DNA of 64,000 nt, from contig JAWWNJ010000023.1 in NCBI GenBank assembly GCA_037176885.1, positions 620,001-684,000 on the forward strand, read 5' to 3'. Below the pieces are notes generated by a model. That model saw only the letters and a list, made by a program, of their open reading frames with translations. It did no database searches and was not told the DNA's origin. This stretch comes from Favolaschia claudopus. Taxonomy: Eukaryota > Basidiomycota > Agaricomycetes > Agaricales > Mycenaceae. Of the stretch, positions 22,783-34,884 are shown piece by piece. Position numbers and translations under genes: made by a program. Each line of letters begins with the position of its first letter. The first letter of the stretch is position 1.

Positions 22783-25700
22783 ATGTCGGTCGCGCCGTTG
22801 AGCAGACCAGCCGAGTCGCAGGTCAAGCTAGACCAGACTCCAAATCTACCACATTCCGATGGGTTCAACGTTGGGTAGATTCTTGTCTTCTCCTTTCGTC
22901 GCTGATTTGTTTGTAGTGGCCCACTTTTCGTCTTTTGAACAAGCAAACGCGCGTAACATTATCACCTGAGTTTCTGGATCCTTCAAACGTACGGAGGGTA
23001 CTGGCCATTGCAAATGCCAATGGTGGCTTGTTTGCAGCTACTACTTCTGCAGGTACTCAATTTCGAGCTCTAGTTGTCTTTGGCTGAGGGTGAGCAGGTC
23101 TTATTATTTCGCCATTGAGCGAACTACGGGACGCCTTCAACACTTCGAGTGACACCGTTTTCGCTCCCAAACGAACCCTTCCATACAATCCTGTTTCCAT
23201 CGCATTTGCATGCAATGACACGCGTCTGTTGGCTGGAACTGGAACGGGCGAAATTCTTGTGTTCGATGTTGCCCAGTTGAGCTCGTCCTCCGCGCAGGTG
23301 GATCCGATTCAAGTATTGCAGGGATCCTCGAGTCCTGCCTCGCAAATTCTGCCCAACCCCAGCAACGAAGCTGAACTCGCGCAGTTGGTGGCCATTGTGA
23401 GGGTGGATGGAATGGTGCAAATGCTTGACATACAGATGAACCCCAAAGGCGCTTGGGCTGGAACCGATTTGGAGAGTACTCCTGTGGCAGGTGTGTTTGT
23501 TATTTGGAAATCTCCTTCTCACAACAACTGAACTTTTTCAGCGTCCTGGTCTCCGAAGGGAAAACAGCTCGCGATAGGCTTGCGCTCTGGCGATATCCTC
23601 ACAGTTGGATTGACCAACAACAGCACGCCCCTAAAGCATATACCGGCCACTGCGTCGTCAGCTCTTGTGTCTCTGCATTGGGTCGGCCCCGCTTTCACGT
23701 TCCGAACAAGCTACGAAGCGAACGCTGTCGATCCGCCTCACCATATCGTTTCTTTGGATAGCAAAGCCAACACGGCGGCCTTCGTCCAGCTCGTGCACCC
23801 ATTCCCTTTAGCCGACCGTCCCCAGAATGCGCAAGTATTGGTTCTTCCTCGTTGGGATCACGATGCAGGTTCACCATCCGCCGAGGAAGCTAAAGCTTTG
23901 ATCGTCGTAGGAGACTCCTCCTCCACAGACATTGAGGTTCTCGGAAATACTGGTCCACGTTGGTTTCAACAGTCGCAGGAAAACCAACTAAGTATACCTT
24001 TGGATAAGAATGACAACGACACGTTCCTCCTTACTTTGGATGTGGATTTGACCGGCGAGATGCCCATCATGTACGCTTATCTGAACGACGGCACCATACA
24101 AGGATGGTACATAAACCATTCGGATTCGAAGCAATATGCTGGACTGGTGGGGGCTGGCCAGACGTCTCCTGCTAGTGGTCAGTCAATTGACAATGCTTCT
24201 TTCGGTCAACAACAAGTCAATCCGCCATCCACGTCTCCTTTTCTCAAACCAACAACATCCGCATTTGGACAGTCATCCGGCTTTGGACAATCGTCGACTT
24301 CGGCCTTCGGTGGTCAGGGAGCTCAATCCCCGCCGACGTTCGGGCAAAACCAAACTGCATCGGTGTTCGGCCAATCAGCATTTGGTCAACAGCCAGCGTT
24401 TGGCCAAAGTTCGTTTGGCGCACAGTCTTCCGCGTTCAATGCTCCAAACACCACAACCGCGTTTGGCGGATTTGCCAACGTCAACAACGCCTTTAATTCT
24501 TCCAGCGGTGGCGCTTTCGATTCCTCCAGCAACGCGCCCCCATCTGCGCCCCCACTCTCATCAACCCCTTCTGTTTCGATGAGTGATGCCACACCTTCCT
24601 TCGGTGGTTTATCTCTCGGCAGCTCGTCCTCTGAAGACACGAAAAATAAACCTATAGGCGGAGGAATGTTCGGCACGCCAGCTCCGCTTCCACTGCCTCC
24701 CAACCACCCAGCGAACCAACCCTCCACCCCAACGCCTTCGAACTTTTCGGATCCGGTTTTGGTCAAACCCGCTAGTGGCTTCGGTGCTTTCGGCGGTGCC
24801 ACGAGCGGAGCCTTTGGGAATCCCAAACCAACAAGCGCTTTTGGTGGTGGAGGCGCATTCAGCGGCGGAGCCTTCGCTGGAGGTGGCAGTAACAGCAGCT
24901 CCGGCACTACATCATCAACTCCGAACAGCACTGCTTCGCCAGCCTTTGGAAAGACGGGTTTCGGACAGACAGGATTTGGGTTCGGGCAGACAGGTTTCGG
25001 ACAAAAACCTGCGTCTGGATTTGGGTCTCAGGGGACAGCCTCGGCATTCAGTGCGTTCGCGGCTTCTGGACCTACGAGTTTCGGAACCGGTAACTCTGGT
25101 CATTCCGCTTTTGGTGGAGGAGGAACCACCGCTGCCCCTCCAGCTTCAACAACACCCACTGCACCATCTTCCGGAGGTTTCGGTGCATTCTCTTCCCAGG
25201 GACCTTCAGCATTTGGTGCCACTGGCTCAAATACTGCAAGTGTTTTCGGAGGCGGATCATCATCGTCTCCCGCTAGTGTCTTTGGTACGAACACGAACGC
25301 AAATACTCCCCCCACCAACTCCGTAGCGTCAGCGTTTTCTGGTTTTGCCGCCCCTAGTAATTCTCTCTTTGGACCAAAGACTCCGCAGCCCTCTGAGACG
25401 GCGCAGCCCGATTCTATATCCTCGTCTCCCGAACCTTCGAAGGCTCCCAGATCGCCGTCGCCCGGGGATAGTCCTCCACCAGTGTCATCTCCGCCGCAGT
25501 TCACAACTTCCAGTCCAGCAACGAGTGGTAATGCGTTTGGAAATTTGAAAGCTGCATCGTCTGGTTTCAAGCCTGCCTCGGGTTTCGGGGCCTTTGGCAC
25601 CGCTGCTACCCCTCCTTCTTCTCCCTTCTTCAATGCTGGCCAAACGGCCAAAACACCTCCCGTTTCTGCCTTCGGTAGTCTCAGCTCGACGGCGCCAAAA

Positions 25701-28528
25701 CCAACGGCCAGTGCTTCACCTGCTTTTGGTGCTCTGTCGCAATTAGGTGGACAAAAATCAGCGTTTGCACCAGTTTCTCCCGCCTCAACCCCCGCCGCAA
25801 CACCACCCGTCACTTCCGGTGGTTTTGGCGCATTTAGTAACAGTGCAACTAGTCTGACATCGTCTACAACTCCGGCCAAGTCCTTTGGTGATCTGTTGAA
25901 GAGTGGAGCTGAGCCGCAAGATAAGCTCAAAACGGCATCTGCTTTCGGATTCGCCCCTCAGGCTGACGCCCGGTCGCCCTCTCCTGCGGCCAGTGTATCC
26001 ATTCAGCAGCATGCCCCTGTGTTTACGCCGCCTCCAAAAGAGCAGGCAACCGAAGTCAAGGCCACGTCCAAGGAGCAAAGCAAGCCATCTCAATCCTTAC
26101 CAACCAAGGACAAGGATGGAGACGCGAAAGGAACTACTTCTGAGTCTTCCTTTGGGGAGTTATCGCAGTCTAGTTCGTTTGTTGAAGTTTCAGGTGCCGA
26201 GGCAGAAGACGATGCTGATGGGGAGGCCGAGGACGCTGAGAGTGCACCGGGGGACGATGACGGCGATTCTTTCCTGTCGGATAGCTTCGGCTCTGGTTCC
26301 GAGGCACCCCCAGACGATGACGACGGCGAAGATGATTCTCGCTCGCCATCCCCGTCAACAGTACCGCTCCCCCCTTCCAGGTCGCCCTCGTCCACACCTC
26401 GTGCGGAGGTACCCCCACAGATCAGAGTATCCGAGTCACCCACCCCTTCAGAGGAAGAGGAGGAGGACGAAGGTTCTGATTCTTCTGAAGGTCGATTATC
26501 TACAATTCGCGAGGAGAGTACGACCCCGCCCGGTAGCCCAGAGAAGAATCCGTCGCCGCCAACCAAGACTCCGCTTGCAGCTCCGATTCCTGTCGCCCCA
26601 TCGCCGTTCGGGATAGGTCTTGGCCGACCTAGCACCCGTCCTACCCGAAGCTCTCCTTTGGCGAACGCTCCCGTATCTGGAGACGAAGACGCAAAACAGG
26701 CTCAGCCTACCTTGAAAGCACGACCTGCGTCCCCCAAGTCAGTGTTTGGGGTACTACCTCCTCAGCTGAAAACGGAATCCATCGAGGACAAGGCCGAACC
26801 CGGGGGCAAACCACCGAGACCGAAAACGCCCCCTCTTTCTGCACTATCCTTTGGATCATCAGCCCCCAAAGCTCCTCCGAATGTACCGAAAGTTCCCTTA
26901 GCTGGCGTTGCACTACCACCATTTCCCAGTCCCTCGCTGGTATCACCCACATCGCCGAGTCCGCTGTCGCCTGGTAGTTTGTTTGGATTCGGTACACCGA
27001 AGAATGTAGCCTCTCCGGCCACACCTGCCGCCGCACCGAAGGGTTTTTTCAGTTTACAGCCCACTAAGCCTGCTAGTCCGGTGCCAGTTGTGGTTCCTCC
27101 TCCGCCCGAGGCTACAATGGAGGAAGGAATGCAGAAAGAATGTGCCTTGTTATTCGCCAACATGACTCGTGAGCTAGAAGATGTAAGTTGGATAACTCGC
27201 TGGGTCCATGACGACTGAATCTGTTTGTACAGTTCCGTTTATTGGCCCAGACTGCGAATCAGAAATTAGCGGAATTGAAGAAAGCGGCTGGCGGTTCACG
27301 CCGCACTGCTGATCTCGGCAATAAAACTAAATGGTCTCTTTCGGACGCGGTACAATTTGGACAGACCCTGCGGTCGTACGAGCAGGATCTAGCAAATCTA
27401 AAGGAGGAGCGCTCTCAGAAGGAAGCGTTGGTCCGCGAGTTGCAGAGCAACCTACTCAAGGGTATGCCGATGTCTATTCATTTTCGCTGAGAAACTTGTG
27501 GACTCACCTGAGCATAGCTGGTACGCGTAGAGAGGAGATTGGGCGATTCATCAAGGCGCAACATGATAACGATTTCGCCAAAATGTTAAAGGCTCGTACC
27601 CTGGGTCCGGAACACCTCGAAACGCAGACGCATCTGCGAAGGAGTGTTCGAGTGAGTTGCAATATCCGTTGTATTCTTCCATTAACCGAGTCCCCCATCT
27701 TCAGGCTATTCGGGATCGTATTCAAAAGCTTGAGTCACATCTTCAGGAATCTAAGAAGCGGCTCAGTCGTGCCAATTCCGGAACTCCTGGCTTACGGTGA
27801 GTCCAAGCAACGCGATAAATCCTACCCTCTAAATAAAATGTAGTGCTCCTACGCTTGACACATTGAACCGGACATTCCGAAACATGGATATAGCCCTCGA
27901 TAATCAGACCAACGACATTGAACGGTTGACCGCTCGAGTGGCGAAACTCGACATCAAGGCGGGACAGCGCAGCAACCAGCCGTATAGCACTCGGGATGCC
28001 CGTCTTCCAGATATAGCGACCAGGCAGCGCCCTCTGAATGTAACTCCACATGTCGCAGTTACCACAGCGGCAGCTCTCAACGCCGAGCGGTCGGCACACA
28101 AATTGAAACGCGCCCTGCTGTCTGTGCGTAAAGAACCTCTACTGAATACGCAAGCGGCGTCGGCACCTCCCGCTGTGCAGGCGTTCAAGACGCCCCAGAA
28201 GACTGGCATTAACTTAGGCCTGGGACTGAACGGAAGCGCACCGTCGACACCCCCTCCGCCGGCCATGCTTGATTTCGACGATTTTCCCGAAGACAATTTC
28301 AATCCGTCACCTATACTGCCGACAAGACGAGGCGCGGGCGGAGGGTCGAAGACGCGCATTTCCAGCTCTGTACCTTTACGACGGAGCCCTGCAGGGCAAT
28401 CCACGCCATCGCCCCCTCCCTCTTTCGACTGGGGTCCTTTACCGACCTTCCAGAAGCCAGCCTCGACAATTCGTTCTCCCGACCTAGGTGGCTCTTGGGT
28501 GACGGATGGATTTGGTAGCAAAAAGTAG
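22783..28528 (+). CDS. NUP159: FG-nucleoporin NUP159/NUP214 family
   Basis: Cytoplasmic-face nucleoporin that anchors the DEAD-box mRNA export ATPase Dbp5 through its N-terminal propeller. Exons up to about 23484 and the start of the 3.6-kb exon give a beta-propeller (RVLAIANANGGLFAATTS, LLAGTGTGEILVFD, SWSPKGKQLAIGLRSGD, PIMYAYLNDGTIQGW). Next come several hundred residues of SxFG and GFG repeats (for example FGQSSGFGQSS), an acidic stretch (EDDADGEAEDAE), and Pro/Ser-rich disorder. The C-terminal helical region (ANQKLAELKKAAGG, SYEQDLANLKEERSQKEALV, IRDRIQKLESHLQESKK) should form the Nup82/Nup62-type coiled coil. Four short introns interrupt this last part. The small N-terminal exons use one non-typical donor (GTTGGG), so the first 40 residues are least certain. 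Stop near 28528. Confidence 0.92.
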
Positions 28529-28748
28529 TTGTAGCTTTTCCCTTTGAATAGAATTGTTTTCGACAGATATCATACAAGTACAACTTGTGGTCAAGATGTT
28601 ACGGCGTCGGGTGGCCGTTTGAATTTTCTTCTTCATTGCCTACAACACCATTCACCGTCCCATTTTCTGTGGGTTGATCTTCTGGATAGTAAATGATGGA
28701 TTCGAGATGGGCGAGGGCGGCCTGTGGAAGGAGGCCAAGTTGAAAGTT

Positions 28749-29472
28749 CTAGTATGGAGCATAGCGGTTATCGTTGAGGAAATCGCTGCGCACCCTCCCA
28801 ACTTCGCTGAGTTCCTGGTCGTCATCGCCCGTGAACACCTCGAAATTTCCCGTGTCAGCGTCAATTAAGGCGTCCATGTCCTCGTCGTCAGAAGCCGTAG
28901 CCTTGTCGGGGTGCAAGGCCGCGCATCGCGAGAGAGCCTCGAATATCGGTTCCACTGCCAATGTTCAATGAATTCGAGTCAACGGGCACATATCGCGCAA
29001 ACGTACGCGAATCAGCGCTTTGGGGCACGATAGAAAGTTCGCGCATATCGCTCATCTCTTCATTTGAGGCAGCACCTTCGGGTTCGCCAGCGTGTTCATC
29101 GAGTTGGCAATATATTGAGGGCCCGGCCTCTGCGCGAGAGATGGCGTGCAGGGTGATGGCTGGGTACTCGATTTGAAAACCGCGTCCGGTGGTCGACATG
29201 AATGCTAGTACGCTGGAGTGAATCGATTTGTAGCATGAGAAAAGAAGATGACGCGAATCGAACCTTTCTATTATATACAAGGTGCCTTGTGCACCGTCCT
29301 CCGGCGAAAACCCATCCAACGGAGGATCCAGCGCTACCGAGACATTTTCCTCCTTGTGTCGAAGCACGGCAGGGATGTCGGAGAATGAAGCGGGGGTTTC
29401 TGCTGCGATAGTTGTGCGCTCTTCGCGCGAGACAAAGTGTGGAACACTGGTTATCGGCGTTGTTGAAGGCAT
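28749..29472 (-). CDS. Methylosome subunit pICln
   Basis: Chaperone that holds Sm proteins for arginine methylation and snRNP assembly. It begins MPSTTPITSVPHFV. The PH-like pICln fold is visible in FSPEDGAQGTLYIIES, then (after an intron) GFQIEYPAITLHAISR and SIYCQLDEHAG, and in MRELSIVPQS and VEPIFEALSRCAALHPD. The acidic C-terminus (SDDEDMDALIDADTG) is typical of the family. Three exons in phase; the ORF ends with NRYAPY at 28749. It converges on the nucleoporin gene with about 220 bp between stops and shares a 110-bp divergent promoter with the second SH3 gene. Confidence 0.9.
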
Positions 29473-29582
29473 CGAGCAAGAGTTTTTCAAAATTTGATCG
29501 CACTTGTGCTTCTCTTGCTTACGCTCCACAGCTGACATGCGCTGACACCCGACCGAAACTTGACCAGAACCGCGACTGCACC

Positions 29583-30690
29583 ATGGACTCATCGGCTTTG
29601 CTCGCCCACATCGTTTCTCAGACCCGCCAGAACGTCGAGTTCCTGATATCCCAGAGACAGATCTCTCCTGCAGACGGTCGCGATATCATGGCGAAATTAC
29701 CGATCGCGTCTGACAGGTCAATCGTGGCGCTTGAGCAGCAGACTCAGAATCTGCTCATAACTCCACCTCCAAGTCTTCCTCAAACACCTGCTGCGGCGCA
29801 ACCCGTTCAAGCGAAGGCTCTTTGGGGCTTCAATGAGAACGGACAGGTTCGCTACTCAATACTTGGAGTCTCTGTGTCCCAAGTGTCTTCAGAATTCTCA
29901 AGACCTCAGTTTCCGTGCGGGAGACATAATTGAGATCGTTCACGAATCGAACTCAGACTGGTTGGTGTATTTCTGGGTCGCTCGTCGACTGCACTTAAGC
30001 ATGCTTACTCAGGTGGACTGGTCGATTGCACGGCAGAGAAGGTGTATTCCCTGCTAATTATGTTGAGAAGCTGGCTTCTCCCCCTCCTTTGTCGTACGAC
30101 TCACGCGATACATACTCGAGCAACGTGCCGTCTGTCCCGTCGTTTCCTAACCAGCCGTCGTACGAGCCTGCGTATCAGTCCTCCGCCAGTCCCCCCGCCG
30201 CTTACCGGGGCGAATATCAACCTCCTGCAGGTGGATATCAGCAAGGTCACTTGAGATTTATTTCCGTCGCTATGTCTGACGATAATTCAGGATATCAAGC
30301 ACCCGCACCATACTCGGCTCCTTCAGGCCCTCCTCAGCCATACAACCCGTATATGCCTGCCCAGAACATGTACAATACACCACCTCCTTTAGCTCCGAAA
30401 CCGTCACCGGCTCCTGCTGCGGATAATCAGGCTCAACAAGCTGGTGAGGAATTTTGTCATGGCATTTTTCTTGCCCCTCACCTCTGTTCCCTGTCTTGAA
30501 CAGCCCCGCCGCCTGGGTCCCCCAAGAAAAGCAAATTCGGAAAGTACGGCAGCATTGTTGGTCAGTCAGCTGCTGGTGGGCTAGGATTTGGAGCCGGTAT
30601 GAGGATTTTCCTCCATTCCACCAAACCGCCCATTCACGTGTTCTGCTAGGCTCTGCCGTTGGAAGCGGTATAATCAACTCTATTTTCTGA
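29583..30690 (+). CDS. SH3-domain protein, LSB/PIN3-like (paralogue B)
   Basis: Starts MDSSALLAHIVSQTRQNVEF, close to the start of paralogue A. The SH3 domain is assembled over two introns: QAKALWGFNENGQ, QDLSFRAGDIIEIV, then [20 protein letters not shown]. A long Pro/Tyr-rich linker (GYQQGYQAPAPY, PQPYNPYMPA) follows, then PKKSKFGKYGSIVGQ and the tail SAAGGLGFGAGSAVGSG ending INSIF. Six exons in all. The tail glycine-rich motif and the phase of its intron match paralogue A, which shows a common gene origin. The Tyr/Pro-rich linker could bind other SH3 or WW domains. Likely role in actin-patch endocytosis, inferred from the yeast Lsb family. Confidence 0.87.
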
Positions 30691-31034
30691 ATTTTACAGA
30701 GTTGCACTGGCAGTACATGCACTGCGTCCATCACAGATCAAAGGTATATTCATCTTGGGGTTTGTTGCTCGTCTTAGAAAACTATGGTGTATACACAGTA
30801 GTTTATGTATCTCGAGGAATCGCTATCTATCTAATTATCAGAACGAAATATAGTGTTCGTGCGCTTTGGCAATTTCACCTGTTCCTTGCCTGTTACACAA
30901 GCGTGGGAAGTTGAGCAAATTGAGATCACCATAGCAGGTATTACGTCGGTTAGACACAGCTTGGTACCGCACTCTCAAGTCGGACACTCGTCCGCAGCGT
31001 CTCTTCCTTTCCTCCTCCATCTCCATCCCCCGAC

Positions 31035-32585
31035 ATGTCTCTGCTCGATAGAATAAAGGATGGCATTACCGCCATCGTTCCCGCCAACAACAAGCGTCGC
31101 AACACAATTCCACCACCTCAAGGAATAGGAAACGTTGGTGCCGGCCACGCTAATTTCGAGGATGATGTACGTCTTTTATGCTTCTCCCCTCCCACAGACA
31201 GCTCGTTCTTCTCGTTCGAAACCTTACATAAGCTTGCTGTCTGCCTCCTCTGCTCGTATGAGCTCCTCGAACGACCTGCTCATATTTCTGATTTGTCTCC
31301 CATTTGCCTGGACATTTTGGCTATGGGTGGGTCAAAATACCGAGAAACTATCTCCATCGTTTTCGCGCGTGGTGTTGCGCTCATGACGCGTCGGCTAACG
31401 CGTTTTTGTATCCCAGATGATAGTTTCAAAGCCTATGATCGTCTTCCACTCTGGCCAAGTATTCTTCAATTTTCTGGCAATGGCCACTTTCGCAAGTGTA
31501 GCTGCATTCCAGGCAAAGTGGCACGTAGGACCTTGTTCGTCGCGTCTCTCATGCGATAAGATCTCGTATTCATCAATTAACTCGCAGCTGGTCTCACTGG
31601 ATTCGCCATATTTCTGTCAATCTTGGGGATGCTACTTCCCCTCTTCATGCTCCTCGTACCCGTGGCCTACGAGGTGCGCCCCAGTGCTTCTGTCTAAGTA
31701 ACAATCGTTAAATAGGTTCACAGAAATACGACAAATTCATTCGTCTTGCGCGTGCATTGAAAGAAGTTCGCGTCGGTTTCATACTCACGGGAACGGGAAC
31801 TGCATTCGCCTTGTTAATAGCGTCAGTAACAAAAGTTCTTCTCATCGTGCAGCTTGTACTCACTTTCAGAAAGATTTACCACAACCATATCTGCTTTCAC
31901 GCAGCCGGGATGCAAAGACGCATCCAAGGACCCACACGCGGGAGACCGTGATGATGGATTCGTCAAGGGACTAGGAGGATGGTGTAGCACAAAGAAGGCT
32001 GGCGCCATCTTCTTTTGGGGCGCATTCATCTTCTGGGGTGCTTCCCTAGTTCTCCTGGTATTGGACTGGCGAGGCGGCAAACTGCACTCGCACTCCGGTC
32101 CCCGTGATCCGCCCTTCACCCATCCTCAGCAAGAAGCCACGGAATTCGAAATGGATTATGACCCAGACGACGAAGAATACCAACATATTCCACCAGTGCG
32201 CCGCGCAACCGCATCCGACGGTCCTGCGTCGTACGATTCAGCTCCGTATGATTCCGCTCCATCAGGCGGGGCCAATCCCTTCTCCGACGCCAACCGCTAT
32301 AATACGCCACAGACGCCGCCTGTACATGGCCGACCTAGTGTCGATGCGTATGGCGCGTTCTCTGATCCGGCGCCATCTGGCTTCTCCCCCGCAGCACCGC
32401 GATTCGGTGCAGGCGGTGGCGGCCCACCCGTTATTCCTGAGCAGGATCTGGGTCCGTCCGTCGGCATGAGCCGCACAATGCAATATGCGGACCCATACGC
32501 TGCCGTGCGAGCTTCGATCGCTGGTCCGGGCGGCAACACCCCACCGCAACAGGGCTACGATAGCGGATATCAAGGCTATCGGTGA
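31035..32585 (+). CDS. Predicted four-helix (tetraspan) membrane protein
   Basis: Begins MSLLDRIKDGITAIVPANNK, a cytosolic head. Then hydrophobic helices: LLIFLICLPFAWTFWLWV; FFNFLAMATFASVAAFQ; a third in GFAIFLSILGMLLPLFML; and the pair VGFILTGTGTAFALLIA (interrupted by an intron) and AIFFWGAFIFWGASLVLLVL. A long disordered cytosolic tail of about 170 residues, rich in Pro, Ser, Asp and Tyr, follows (YDSAPYDSAPSGG), ending at 32585. About seven exons, of which the joins near 31380-31420 and 31690-31715 are uncertain. The loop between the last helices has Cys and charged residues. MARVEL-like topology is possible. Function unknown. Confidence 0.65.
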
Positions 32586-32964
32586 CAGTAGTGTTGCGTG
32601 GAGTAAGGAGTTAAACGAATGCATTTTGCGCCGTCGAGGACCTCCTTCGTGGTTGATGACCTTCACGATACATACTGCTACAATTATTGTAGTACAAAGC
32701 TCAGTGTACACTGCTACGCATAGGACAAACATAACTTAAGTATATAATGCTGCGATTGACATTTCTACTCATTTGAGTTGTGTTGGATGCTCTTGCGACA
32801 TCGAAAGCCGATGATTAGGGCGAAAATCAGACGTTCAACGTTGCATTGGCGGAGCGCAGAAAATGTTGCCAGTGTACAGCAAAATTCAAGTACCTCCGAT
32901 TACTCAGTAACTGGATAGCTCCACGGCAAACGCGACCGCAAGCTTTGAAAAGCTGGTTCAAGCG
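32586..32964. other. Convergent intergenic gap, nothing recognised
   Basis: About 380 bp between the stop codons of the tetraspan gene (plus) and the aminopeptidase (minus). AT-rich with short frames only; it presumably holds both 3' UTRs. Confidence 0.5.
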
Positions 32965-34637
32965 TCAACTACAATGCAGTGCCACGCAAAACATATGAAC
33001 GTACTGCAACATGTGGTCAAAAGAAAACCCAGGCACATCGATTCTGTCGTTGGGGGTGTGGACGTCTGCAACAAAAGTTGTGGTAAGTTCTGTGACCGTT
33101 GCAAATTATGTGTATCGTTACTTGGGTTTGTGTCTTTGAATTTGGCTTCAAGGGTATGGCAGCTCGGGTATCCGGCCTTCTTCCAGCTGCTGTGGTCGCT
33201 GCTCGGTCCCCGCCCGGAGGGATTGACGGGGTAGGCGTCCTTCACCCACGGAATGTCCACTGCTCGATGTTCGTTGTGAGAATCATCTTAGTCACCATGT
33301 AACTCACGATGTTGGTCGATGAGTTGGGTCAGGAAATCGGTTAACGCTTCGTCGACTTGGGATTCGTTGGTTATGACAGCAATTTCCTCTCGTAGGTCTG
33401 GGTTGTGGTAGGCCTTTTTTAAAAAGAGAAGAACGTTGGTGATGTGAATCAGAAAAGAAAAGTTTTGAACGCTGACTGTCATGTCAAATTGAATCATCCC
33501 TCGGACGACTTTCCCTTCAGATTCGAAGCGGGAAGCAAGCCACTGCGACCCGAGAAGGCCTCCCTGAAGAGTGGTGAGAGGAAGAGTGTGAGGAACCCAT
33601 GATCCAAACTTACCTCCTCCCCTGCATAGAAATGAAATTCTAGTGGGGAAACTGGAATGTACCCTGATACCAAGAGTGCTGGAAAAGATGGTGGTTAAGC
33701 GATGCAAATGAGTACGAGATCGAGCAGCTAACCTCGATACGCTTCGAGAATGGTGACTGTTCCAGAACCGTCATCCCCAGCACCAGGAGCCCGGCTAGAA
33801 ATTCAATGCGTCAGATGTCAGATAGACGAGAAGGAGATAGCTGGAGACGGACTCGGAATAGTTTCTCTGGTTGATACTATCTATGTGAGCACCGATAATT
33901 GTTACCGGATCGGAGTCGAGAGAGTCGGGAGGCGATATGCTAACGACCTGAACGAAATTCAGCACCTATGTCGGAACGGCCATTTTGCCCTCACGATGGA
34001 CTTCTGCTTCCAAGGGTGGTCAACGTGTTCGATCGAAATGAGATCCTGTTGGTCTTCGCTCGCAAGTTCGGCTGTGTAAGTGAGAATTTTCGCATAAAGC
34101 CACTCTGAAGCTTCACGGCCAGTTTCGGTCTGGTAGTAGCGTGTGTGGTACGACGTTAAATGCTCCAAATTCACTCTAGGCTCGTCCTTGGAGAGATGAG
34201 AGAAGATGCGGGCGACGATCGTCGAGTTCGGGGACGGATACGAGAGATGCGGCTTTTCGGATAGTGTTCCCAGAAACGGCGTCTCCGTACTGTGACAATC
34301 TGCTTTGGAAACATAGAGAAAGAGCGCGCGCTGTGAGCTCACATGTCCATGAAATCCCAGCCCATAGACTTTGCTTCGAACTTTTGGCGTTCGGTCATCC
34401 ATTGCGGTTCGGAATCCAGTGAGAACTGAATCAAACGACGTTCGTCCAAGTCCAGATCGATTCCTGGGAGTGACTGAGAAAATACATATGGCAAGTCGCT
34501 ATTCTGTGTTGCACACCATTCTGCTGTTCCTTGGAATGGGCAGTCTCGAGGTGTGCGTTGAGAGGTGTCTGCTCAGATTGCGCGGCCGCGGCCAAGAAAG
34601 CAAAGGCACAGAAAAATGTGAGGATAGCACGGTGCAT
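32965..34637 (-). CDS. Secreted leucyl aminopeptidase, peptidase family M28
   Basis: Zinc exopeptidase. The N-terminal MHRAILTFFCAFAFLAAAAQ is a signal peptide. A propeptide follows with DERRLIQFSLDSEPQWM. The mature domain starts near LEHLTSYHTRYYQTETGREA and IEHVDHPWKQKS. All five co-catalytic metal ligands can be read across introns: His in IGAHIDS, Asp in GAGDDGSGTVTILEAYR, Glu in FHFYAGEEGGLLGSQ, Asp in GMIQFDMT and His in SSDHSSWKKAGYPSCHT. The last exon ends with FDHMLQYVHM before the stop at 32965. About nine exons. It removes N-terminal residues from peptides outside the cell, so a nutritional role is likely. The 3' neighbour is convergent and the 5' neighbour is the AA14 gene on the other strand. 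Confidence 0.88.
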
Positions 34638-34884
34638 CTGGAGAGCAGCGCGGTCGATATATGGCGTCGAGAGGTTTATAGGCGATAATTGTGTGATGCG
34701 CAGTCTGTGTTGATCACTGCGGGCAGCATGGGGCCCATCGTCAGCGCTGCGGGAATTTGCAAAGGCGTAAGCGTGTGGCTGTGCTGATAGGACAATGCTG
34801 GACAATAGCGACTATTATAGCACCCTTGATAAAAGATGAGGCTGCCTGTCGTGTTGACCGTCCTCTAACTTGTCCTTCTCCGCC

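Noticed and set aside
22691..22946. Minus-strand frame of 87 codons upstream of SH3 paralogue A
   Set aside because: It covers the bidirectional promoter and the first nucleoporin exon in antisense; no supporting features.
24386..25930. Long minus-strand open frames (181 and 276 codons) opposite the nucleoporin
   Set aside because: They are antisense to Gly/Ser/Phe/Thr-rich FG repeats, whose codon bias leaves few antisense stops. They show no domain, signal or splice context.
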